This document shows, one piece after another, positions 1 through 5,176 of a DNA stretch of 5,409 nucleotides. Origin of the DNA: Bacteroidales bacterium (GTDB lineage: Bacteria > Bacteroidota > Bacteroidia > Bacteroidales > UBA932). Under the pieces are notes generated by a model. The model made no database searches and was not told where the DNA came from. It was given only the letters and a program-made list of their open reading frames with translations. The stretch spans positions 1-5,409 of the forward strand of contig JAEDLE010000073.1 of the NCBI GenBank assembly GCA_016295455.1, read 5' to 3'. Each line of letters opens with the position of its first letter. The stretch's first letter is position 1. Made by a program: the position numbers and the translations under genes.

Positions 1-77
1 TTTTATTTACTGCCAGGGCCGCTTAGGGCCTGAAAAAATTAACGAACAATTGTATATAGGTTATTGATTCAAGGCCG

Positions 78-85
78 CAAATATA
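78..85 (-). promoter_or_regulatory. Leftward Bacteroidota -7 box (TATATTTG)
   Basis: Read on the minus strand, these bases spell TATATTTG, a perfect match to the Bacteroidota -7 consensus TAnnTTTG. I see no TTTG-like -33 element at the usual 19-21 nt spacing, so the call rests on the -7 box only. It would drive transcription to the left, out of the window. The remaining 77 bases contain no minus-strand ATG, so the gene it would serve must start beyond position 1. Confidence 0.4.
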
Positions 86-118
86 GAAATAAAAAACGCG
101 GAAAGCGCTTCATTTGCG

Positions 119-126
119 TATTTTTG
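119..126 (+). promoter_or_regulatory. Rightward -7-like box (TATTTTTG)
   Basis: The sequence TATTTTTG matches TAnnTTTG perfectly on the + strand, and like the minus-strand box at 78-85 it is followed by CGG. No clear -33 element is visible. If it is active, the transcript would begin near 130 and run through the hairpin-rich region ahead of malQ. The match is short and AT-rich, so chance is a real alternative. Confidence 0.25.
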
Positions 127-160
127 CGGATGGTATTCTCGCCGGTCCGGTGTGGGAGTT

Positions 161-241
161 CGCCTTTCTGAGGCTTCGGAGGACGCTGTTGCCCTGAAAT
201 GTAACAGAAAAGGCGGTCACGATTCACATCGTATACCGCCT
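161..241 (+). other. Intergenic segment with alternative RNA hairpins
   Basis: This non-coding stretch can fold in two mutually exclusive ways. In the first, AGGCGGT (211-217) pairs with ACCGCCT (235-241), extended by ACGAT (219-223) with ATCGT (228-232) around a TCAC loop. In the second, CGCCTTTCTG (161-170) pairs with CAGAAAAGGCG (205-215), ten base pairs with one bulged A, which uses up the left arm of the first hairpin. GCCT/AGGC (162-165/171-174) and CTGTT/AACAG (185-189/203-207) are further local options. I recognise no known riboswitch, 6S, SRP or tmRNA signature. It could be a small RNA or part of a long leader; this is inference from complementarity only. Confidence 0.35.
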
Positions 242-267
242 CTGATACTAACCAAAATATAACCTTT

Positions 268-289
268 CTACTATCGCCTGAAATAGTAG
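268..289 (+). repeat. 7-bp perfect inverted repeat (hairpin)
   Basis: CTACTAT (268-274) and ATAGTAG (283-289) are perfect inverted repeats around an 8-nt loop, CGCCTGAA. No T-tract follows, so this is not an intrinsic terminator. It could be an RNA hairpin or the operator of a dimeric regulator; nothing in the sequence decides between them. Confidence 0.4.
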
Positions 290-361
290 CAAGGCTTGTG
301 CCAAATCGCTATTGTATTTTTCATTACAGACATTAATGCGTAAATTGTAACGAATTTCATA

Positions 362-369
362 TATCTTTA
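362..369 (+). promoter_or_regulatory. Possible malQ promoter -7 box (TATCTTTA)
   Basis: TATCTTTA matches seven of eight positions of TAnnTTTG, and the surrounding bases resemble the better box at 2945-2952 (both lie in ATATCTTT). The nearest TTG (345-347) is only 14 nt upstream, short of the usual 19-21. If used, it would give malQ an untranslated leader of roughly 190 nt. Confidence 0.35.
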
Positions 370-410
370 CTGCGACTGGAGTTTCGCAAATGCGTAACAC
401 TTTGTTTTGA

Positions 411-475
411 GACCTTCAGGTCGACAGTAAATCCCTTTCCCGGGGGAAGGAATTTGGGGGAGGGTCCTGGAAAGA
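411..475 (+). other. GC-rich hairpin and purine-rich leader upstream of malQ
   Basis: Within the gene-free stretch 1-563, this part stands out for base composition. A small hairpin, GACCT/AGGTC (411-415/418-422), is followed by a stronger one in which CCTTTCC (434-440) pairs with GGGGAAGG (seven pairs, to 450, one G-T). A run of G-rich purine sequence follows to about 470. From memory, similar G-rich hairpin sequences recur between genes in Bacteroidota, so this may be a copy of a dispersed intergenic repeat. No T-tract follows, so it is not a canonical terminator. I see no convincing coding region in either strand of 1-563. Confidence 0.3.
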
Positions 476-563
476 CGGGAAATGTGCGTAGGAAAAAAAG
501 TTTCGCAAGCGGCACAATTCTCGGATTAATGAAAACTTATGACTTGCGGAACTTGTGTTTACT

Positions 564-2693
564 ATGCTCCTGACATTCCGAATCGAATATATAACAAGGT
601 GGGGGGAGGAAATCCGTCTTCTCATAGGAGACCAGGCTCTTCCTATGCAGTACAATCCCGGGGGAATATGGTCACTTGAAATCGAAAAGGGACGCCGCCA
701 CTGTTTCCGTGACGGGGCCCCTTACCACTATGAACTTTGGGAAGGCGGGAGGATGAAGCGCCGTGAATGGCGGGGACATACCGTTGCCGCACCTTTGATG
801 GAGGACAATTGGCAGGATGTGCCTGAGAGCGCTCCATTCTACACTTCTGGCTTTTCCGACGGGGTCCTTACACTTGACCGCGAGAGCGGCAAGTCGTCCG
901 CACAGAGTCCTGATGAACTCTACCGCAGCGGCTGGAAATGCGCCGGAACTGCAATACCCGTTTTCTCGATAAGAACGGAGGACAGCTTCGGAATAGGTGA
1001 TTTCCACGACCTCAAGAAGATGGCCGACTGGGCAGCTGCGACTGGGCAGCGTGTCCTTCAACTGCTTCCGGTGAACGATACCACTGCAACCCTGAGCTGG
1101 TTGGACTCATATCCGTACAGCGCCAATTCCATATACGCCCTGCATCCGCAGTTCGTGTATCTTCCCGACGCGGGAGTGAAAGTGGATAAGGCCTACAGGA
1201 CGCAACAGGCTGAACTTGAGAATCTTCCGCAGGTTGACTACGAGAAGGTGAACAAGGCGAAGGACAGGCTGATGCGCAAGGCTTTCGCGTCGACCTGGAA
1301 GAAACTTTCAGCCTCCGAAGACTTTCAAGGCTTTGTGAAGGAGAATGAGTTTTGGCTTACGGCGTATTGCGCCTACCGTATACTTACCGTCAAATACGGA
1401 ACTGCCGACCCGTCGGCGTGGGGCAAGTTCTCCACTTACGGTGAGCGTAAGATACGCACGTTTGTAGAAGAAAACCGTGAAGAAGCTGATTATCATACCT
1501 TTGTCCAGTACCATCTGAACCGTCAGCTCCGTGAGGCGCGTGACTATGCCAGGTCCAGGGGAGTCATACTCAAGGGGGACCTTCCCATAGGCGTGAGCAG
1601 GACCAGCGTGGATGCCTGGCAGAATCCGGGTCAGTTCCATATGAACTGTCAGGCAGGCGCACCGCCTGATGCTTTTTCCGCTGACGGCCAGAACTGGAGT
1701 TTTCCTACCTATGACTGGGATGCGATGGCCAGGGACGGTTTTTCCTGGTGGAAGGCTCGTCTGCGCAATATGGAACAGTATTTCGATGCTTTCCGGATTG
1801 ACCATATACTCGGATTCTTCAGGATATGGGAAATTCCTGTTGGGCTCAAGAGCGGCCTGTTCGGACACTTCAATCCCGCGTTGCCATATTCAGAAGATGA
1901 GTTGAAGGCGAAGGGTTTCGATCCGGCGGATCCTCGTTATGTGGAGAAGGGCAGTTGTGATACGCTTTTTGTCGAAGACACGCATCGCAAGGGTATGTGG
2001 CATCCGAGGATTGCGGCGCGTGACTCCGAAAAATTCATGAATTTGCCGGAGGAAAGGAAAAATGCTTTCATCGCTCTTCATGATGACTATTTCTATCGTC
2101 GTCATGAAGCTTTCTGGCGCGATTCCGCAATGAGCAAACTGCCTTATCTGCTGGAATCTACGAGAATGCTTGCCTGCGGTGAGGATCTTGGAATGATACC
2201 GGCCTGCGTACCTTCCGTGATGGATGAACTCCGCATCGTGTCGCTTGAAATCCAGCGTATGCCTAAGGATTCCAGCGTTGAATTCGCTGACAGTTGGCGC
2301 TATCCATACCTTTCAGTATGTGCGACTTCCACCCACGACATGCTTCCTCTCAGGGGATGGTGGCGTGAGGACAGGCAGGTGACCCGGCATTTCTGGAACA
2401 AGGTGCTCGGACAGGGCGGCGACGCGCCGGAGGAAATCACTCCCGACATCTGCCGCAGCATAATAATGATGCATTTGCAGTCCAAGTCCCTGTTCGCCAT
2501 CCTTCCGCTTCAGGACTGGCTCTCCCTAAGACCTGAACTTTGTCTGGAAGTGCCTGAAGATGAGCGTATCAACATCCCTGTCGTCACACCCTTCTACTGG
2601 CGCTTCAGAATGAAAACCACCGTCGAACAGCTGCTCTCGCACGAAATCACCCCGTACCTGAAAGAGCTCATCTCCGCTTCTGGACGTTCATAG
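564..2693 (+). CDS. malQ: 4-alpha-glucanotransferase (amylomaltase), CBM20-GH77, compact form
   Basis: This enzyme transfers alpha-1,4-glucan chains between maltodextrins in the cytoplasm, in glycogen and starch metabolism. Numbering from ATG 564 (709 aa), residues 1 to about 78 resemble a CBM20 starch-binding domain (LTFRIEYITRWGEE, GGIWSLEIE). The GH77 barrel starts near residue 125 (GTAIPVFSIR). Family motifs follow: DSYPYSANSIYALHP from 181, GDLPIGVSR from 338, QAGAPPD from 363, the nucleophile Asp413 in FRIDHILGF, the acid/base Glu540 in GEDLGMIP, and Asp592 in STHDM. All three catalytic acids are present, so it should be active. Bacteroides homologues, as I recall, are near 890 aa with two CBM20 domains. 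Here the second CBM20 and an insert after about residue 440 are missing without any frame break. A TGA at 540-542 blocks an upstream extension. GTG 555 is possible, but ATG 564 aligns better with homologues. The TAG stop lies inside an inverted-repeat site, and the gene is followed by its own terminator. Confidence 0.95.
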   Translation: MLLTFRIEYITRWGEEIRLLIGDQALPMQYNPGGIWSLEIEKGRRHCFRDGAPYHYELWEGGRMKRREWRGHTVAAPLMEDNWQDVPESAPFYTSGFSDGVLTLDRESGKSSAQSPDELYRSGWKCAGTAIPVFSIRTEDSFGIGDFHDLKKMADWAAATGQRVLQLLPVNDTTATLSWLDSYPYSANSIYALHPQFVYLPDAGVKVDKAYRTQQAELENLPQVDYEKVNKAKDRLMRKAFASTWKKLSASEDFQGFVKENEFWLTAYCAYRILTVKYGTADPSAWGKFSTYGERKIRTFVEENREEADYHTFVQYHLNRQLREARDYARSRGVILKGDLPIGVSRTSVDAWQNPGQFHMNCQAGAPPDAFSADGQNWSFPTYDWDAMARDGFSWWKARLRNMEQYFDAFRIDHILGFFRIWEIPVGLKSGLFGHFNPALPYSEDELKAKGFDPADPRYVEKGSCDTLFVEDTHRKGMWHPRIAARDSEKFMNLPEERKNAFIALHDDYFYRRHEAFWRDSAMSKLPYLLESTRMLACGEDLGMIPACVPSVMDELRIVSLEIQRMPKDSSVEFADSWRYPYLSVCATSTHDMLPLRGWWREDRQVTRHFWNKVLGQGGDAPEEITPDICRSIIMMHLQSKSLFAILPLQDWLSLRPELCLEVPEDERINIPVVTPFYWRFRMKTTVEQLLSHEITPYLKELISASGRS

Positions 2694-2714
2694 GTGGACT
2701 ACGTTTTTACAACA
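2678..2714 (+). repeat. Diverged inverted partner of the 2845-2881 palindrome, overlapping the malQ stop
   Basis: The core TTCATAGGTGGACTA (2687-2701) recurs exactly in reverse complement at 2858-2872. Extending the comparison over 37 positions, I count 28 identities with the reverse complement of 2845-2881: 12 of 16 in the left arm, all 5 in the spacer GTGGA, and 11 of 16 in the right arm. The malQ stop codon TAG (2691-2693) lies within it. The exact 15-bp match is unlikely by chance in so short a region. It could be a recombinase site, one end of a small element, or a long-range RNA stem. Confidence 0.6.
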
Positions 2715-2718
2715 TTTG

Positions 2719-2735
2719 ACCTGATCTCTTCAGGT
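2719..2735 (+). repeat. Short perfect hairpin downstream of malQ
   Basis: ACCTGA (2719-2724) pairs with TCAGGT (2730-2735) around a TCTCT loop. CAAC (2710-2713) and GTTG (2736-2739) can extend the stem past a five-base bulge. There is no T-tract, so this is not itself the terminator. It may stabilise the 3' end of the malQ transcript. Confidence 0.4.
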
Positions 2736-2749
2736 GTTGCACATGACAG

Positions 2750-2792
2750 AATGCCTCAAAACGGCCTCACAGGCTATTCTGGGGCATTTTTT
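2750..2792 (+). terminator. Rho-independent terminator of malQ
   Basis: AATGCCTCA (2750-2758) pairs with TGGGGCATT (2780-2788), nine pairs with one T-G. An inner hairpin, GCCT-CAC-AGGC (2764-2774), lies within the loop, and the outer stem runs into six T residues (2787-2792). It lies 57 nt after the malQ stop codon in the + orientation. On the minus strand the stem lacks a following T-tract, so it acts one way. It separates malQ transcription from the lipoprotein gene. Confidence 0.8.
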
Positions 2793-2844
2793 GTCCGCCG
2801 CTAATACTCTGCCCGATATCGGCGCTTTCCCGAAATGGCTGCAT

Positions 2845-2881
2845 TTTTGTAATTTCATAGTCCACCTATGAAATTACAAAA
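2845..2881. repeat. Perfect palindrome, 16-bp arms, 5-nt spacer
   Basis: The arm TTTTGTAATTTCATAG (2845-2860) is followed by the spacer TCCAC (2861-2865) and the exact reverse complement CTATGAAATTACAAAA (2866-2881). The outside ends are T-rich on the left and A-rich on the right, the opposite of an intrinsic terminator on either strand. The symmetric arms around a short asymmetric spacer resemble a binding or crossover site for a site-specific recombinase. A strong RNA hairpin is the alternative. A diverged inverted copy lies at 2678-2714. Confidence 0.8.
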
Positions 2882-2907
2882 CATGTGTATTTATTCAGGC
2901 TTGCAAA

Positions 2908-2937
2908 TTAATCGTTTAATCGGATAGGAAACGGATA
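2908..2937 (+). promoter_or_regulatory. Phased short direct repeats upstream of the lipoprotein -7 box
   Basis: TTAATCG occurs at 2908-2914 and 2916-2922, and CGGATA occurs at 2921-2926 and 2932-2937. The second pair has an 11-bp period, about one helical turn, and covers the place where a -33 element would lie for the -7 box at 2945. This suits an activator that replaces a weak -33, but the repeats are short and the reading is inference. Confidence 0.3.
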
Positions 2938-2944
2938 AACCGCA

Positions 2945-2952
2945 TATCTTTG
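2945..2952 (+). promoter_or_regulatory. Promoter -7 box of the lipoprotein gene (TATCTTTG)
   Basis: TATCTTTG is a perfect match to the Bacteroidota -7 consensus TAnnTTTG. It sits 58 nt upstream of the ATG at 3011, downstream of the malQ terminator and correctly oriented. No TTTG lies 19-21 nt further upstream; the place is taken by direct repeats of CGGATA. Transcription would begin at about 2957-2960. Confidence 0.65.
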
Positions 2953-2958
2953 TGGCAT

Positions 2959-2990
2959 CGGGACAGTTCCCGTTTCCTCTGCTTGAGGAA
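2959..2990 (+). promoter_or_regulatory. Two small hairpins in the lipoprotein mRNA leader
   Basis: CGGGA-CAGT-TCCCG (2959-2972) lies almost exactly at the expected 5' end of the transcript. TTCCTC-TGCTT-GAGGAA (2974-2990) follows immediately. The right arm of the second hairpin is the start of the purine-rich, Shine-Dalgarno-like stretch GAGGAAGAGGA (2985-2995), so folding would hide half of it. The first hairpin could protect the 5' end of the mRNA. Confidence 0.4.
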
Positions 2991-2997
2991 GAGGATT

Positions 2998-3009
2998 ATG
3001 TAAATGTGA
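2998..3009 (+). other. Two start-stop minimal ORFs before the lipoprotein start
   Basis: The sequence ATGTAAATGTGA holds two ATG codons (2998 and 3004), each followed at once by a stop codon, one base before the real start at 3011 and out of frame with it. The purine stretch GAGGAAGAGGA (2985-2995) is placed better for ATG 2998 than for ATG 3011. Whether ribosomes use them is unknown; Bacteroidota depend little on Shine-Dalgarno pairing. Confidence 0.35.
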
Positions 3010-3010
3010 A

Positions 3011-5176
3011 ATGATGAACTTGCTTGAACTGAAAAACTTCGCCTTGCTGCTTATTGTCGCTTCTGTCGGGGTGGCATGCACGCAAAACATTGAGGATGAG
3101 GGTAGCGGCACTGTAGCTGTTACGCTGGATCTGAATGCTTTCACCAACACTACACGCTCTTACCTCTCGCCGGACGAGAGCAGGGTGGCTGATGTCAATC
3201 TGTTTGTGTACGGAGACGGCGGTACACTGGCCGCTTCGTATTTCGGTACTCCTGAATCTTGCACAGTACAGCTTACCCGTGGCCAGGCCTTTGACTTCTA
3301 TGTGCTTGCCAATTACGGCTCTGCGCTGACTCCTCCGGAGTCGTCCGCCGGTCTGGCCGGTCTCGTCCTCGATTTTCGGCCTGCGGGGCTGAAGGACGCC
3401 TGCATTCCTATGGCGGGCAGCCGCAAGAACTGCGTGCTGTCTGCCGGAGTGCCGGTATCCATAACGGTGCAAAGACTCTTTGCCAAGGTCGGCATCAGGG
3501 TGGACGAGAGCTTGCTGAAGACCGCTTCCTTTCAGTATAAGTCGTTGAAACTCAAGCAGTGTCCTACTCATATAGCTCCATGGAAGGATGACTTTTATGA
3601 AACGGCTGAGGTAGTGGACGGAGACAGCGCCTCATCGAAGGACATTGCCTCCATCAGCACGGAGGAATGCTATTTCTATGTGCCTGAGAACCGCCGTAAA
3701 CTGAATTTTTCGAACGACGACCCCTGGAAAAAGGTGCCTTCCAATATTGACTGCGCAGCCTTGCTGCCATATGTCGAACTGTCCGCTTCTTATGAGGATC
3801 ACGGACTCAGTGCAACCAGGTCTGATTTCCGCTTCTATTTGGGCGGAAATGCAACGGACAACTTCGAAATCATACGCAACAAGGTTTATCATATTACGCT
3901 TTATCCAACTGATGAAGGGGTTTTTAAAGGTAGTTGGAAGCTTGAAACAGAGGACTTTACGAATAACAGAAGCCTCGCTTTCGATAAAAGCGGCTTTACG
4001 CTCGGATATGGCAGGAGCGTCAGCGTGAATCTGCTTGTCCAGCCGGCCGGTCTGGAATATGAACTGCTGTACGATGAGGCATTATGGGCCCGGAACGGTG
4101 TCAGTCTGACCAAAACGGGAGAAAAGTTCACCATCACGTCGGCATATACCGGAACATCGGCTATGTCCTTGGAAATGAGGGCGAAGGATAAAAAGGAATA
4201 TGCCGAAGCGGTCTGCAGTTTCAATCTCAGTCCGATGAAGTCCCCGGAACTGAAGGTGACGGGAGCTCCTGCAGATGCGTGGGGAGGTGTGGACTATACC
4301 CTCAGCTGCATATATGCAGATGCTCTTGGGGTTGAGAAAACAGTGACCCCGGATTCTTACTCGCTGACCCTGACAAGGGGCGTACCTTCAGACTTGCTGG
4401 CATATGCCGACGGTAAACTCAAAGCGGCAGACTGGTGGGGCAGAAGCGGTGCGTGGACAGGTACTCTGCCTGAATATGAACTGACGTTATCATATCAGGG
4501 CGTCGAAACTACGGTAAGCGGCAGGATACACGGACACGTCGGCTTCGAAGCTCCCCAGACCCTGTCGGCATATTACAGGGATGTCACAACTTCGAGCGTT
4601 CTGACCCCTTCCGATATCTTCCTGACAGGATCTGACCGGACCGATATCAGCGGGAATATGACGACCTCGTCTGTGAAACTGAATGGATCCCTGATTGGCG
4701 GCAATTCCGCGGTATGGAAAGGACCGTATCTTAAAATGGGGACGTATGAACTTGAATGCAGATATGTTGACCCGTCAAATAACAAGACCAGGATTCTGGC
4801 ACTGCCGGTGAACGTAGTCTCGAATGTGAAGTCCCTGTCGGGTATCGTGGGATTCAGGGTGCTGGAAGACAGCAACGGAGGACATGGGGATTATTACGCG
4901 GAATTCAGCGTTTCCCTTGAAAAGAATGAGTGCGATCTGGGATTGTCTATGCTCTGCGGACATGAGGAAGAGATTCATTTCCTGGTCAAGGGTGATGGCC
5001 TCCGATATGTCGATTTCAAGGGCGGATTGCACACTGTCGACCAGTATGACCTCTGGAAAGGAGACAACTTGTATGCGGGTTTTAACAACTTCTACATTGA
5101 TGAGTTCACAGGCGAGGATAGCATATTGCTGGAAATTAATGGCTTTGAATTCAGACTTGGCTACATGGTGAACTGA
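3011..5176 (+). CDS. Surface lipoprotein, fimbrillin/DUF4906-like N-terminal half with Ig-like C-terminal region
   Basis: This 721-aa protein is probably exported and lipid-anchored. A short hydrophobic signal (about residues 10-22) ends in GVAC, with Cys23 as the likely lipidation site. The acidic run EDE at 28-30 resembles a Bacteroidota surface-export signal. Residues 34-160 look like an Mfa2/FimB-type fimbrillin domain: a VTLDLN strand, ADVNLFVYGDGG at 60-71, FDFYVLANYG at 94-103 and the family-like VQRLFAKVGIRV at 153-164. Residues 219-311 (CYFYVPENRR, DPWKKVP, RFYLGGNATDNFEIIRNKVYHITL) resemble the DUF4906 family. Residues from about 320 to the end are beta-rich and seem to form three or four Ig-like modules that I cannot assign. 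The likely role is a surface or fimbria-associated adhesin or anchor. No fimbrial partner genes are in the window. Start 3011 is chosen for the signal peptide; ATG 3014 is equally possible. The gene has its own promoter, and its 3' end overlaps the convergent yaaA. Confidence 0.85.
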   Translation: MMNLLELKNFALLLIVASVGVACTQNIEDEGSGTVAVTLDLNAFTNTTRSYLSPDESRVADVNLFVYGDGGTLAASYFGTPESCTVQLTRGQAFDFYVLANYGSALTPPESSAGLAGLVLDFRPAGLKDACIPMAGSRKNCVLSAGVPVSITVQRLFAKVGIRVDESLLKTASFQYKSLKLKQCPTHIAPWKDDFYETAEVVDGDSASSKDIASISTEECYFYVPENRRKLNFSNDDPWKKVPSNIDCAALLPYVELSASYEDHGLSATRSDFRFYLGGNATDNFEIIRNKVYHITLYPTDEGVFKGSWKLETEDFTNNRSLAFDKSGFTLGYGRSVSVNLLVQPAGLEYELLYDEALWARNGVSLTKTGEKFTITSAYTGTSAMSLEMRAKDKKEYAEAVCSFNLSPMKSPELKVTGAPADAWGGVDYTLSCIYADALGVEKTVTPDSYSLTLTRGVPSDLLAYADGKLKAADWWGRSGAWTGTLPEYELTLSYQGVETTVSGRIHGHVGFEAPQTLSAYYRDVTTSSVLTPSDIFLTGSDRTDISGNMTTSSVKLNGSLIGGNSAVWKGPYLKMGTYELECRYVDPSNNKTRILALPVNVVSNVKSLSGIVGFRVLEDSNGGHGDYYAEFSVSLEKNECDLGLSMLCGHEEEIHFLVKGDGLRYVDFKGGLHTVDQYDLWKGDNLYAGFNNFYIDEFTGEDSILLEINGFEFRLGYMVN

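Noticed and set aside
205..241. Minus-strand intrinsic terminator (GGCGGT/ACCGCC stem followed by TTTT)
   Set aside because: The stem is good, but the T-run is only four long and no minus-strand gene lies upstream for it to end. It is kept only as a hairpin.
555..563. GTG at 555 as the malQ start, three codons upstream
   Set aside because: It is in frame and possible, but ATG 564 gives an N-terminus that lines up with the CBM20 start of homologues, and no ribosome-binding signal favours GTG. The difference is three residues.
1..563. tRNA, rRNA, CRISPR array or known riboswitch in the gene-free stretch
   Set aside because: There is no cloverleaf or TTCGAATCC-type arm, no spaced direct repeats, and no motif of a riboswitch class I know.
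672..1061. 129-aa minus-strand open frame inside malQ
   Set aside because: It is fully antisense to the CBM20 and early GH77 coding sequence, has no recognisable motif, and is explained by codon bias of the real gene.
1308..1868. 186-aa minus-strand open frame inside malQ
   Set aside because: It is antisense to the conserved GH77 core, including the nucleophile region, has no family features, and has no promoter or start context.
2845..2881. Palindrome as a second terminator or a dif site
   Set aside because: There is no T-tract after the stem in either direction, so it is not an intrinsic terminator. The 16-bp arms with a 5-nt spacer do not match the usual 11-6-11 dif layout, and uniqueness in the genome cannot be judged.
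2996..3571. 191-aa minus-strand open frame over the lipoprotein start
   Set aside because: It is rich in Arg, His and Gln with no domain-like pattern, and it is antisense to a frame with a clear signal peptide and fimbrillin motifs.
3747..4028. 93-aa + strand frame inside the lipoprotein gene
   Set aside because: It is an out-of-frame shadow of the lipoprotein gene. The main frame carries the DUF4906-like motifs over the same bases.
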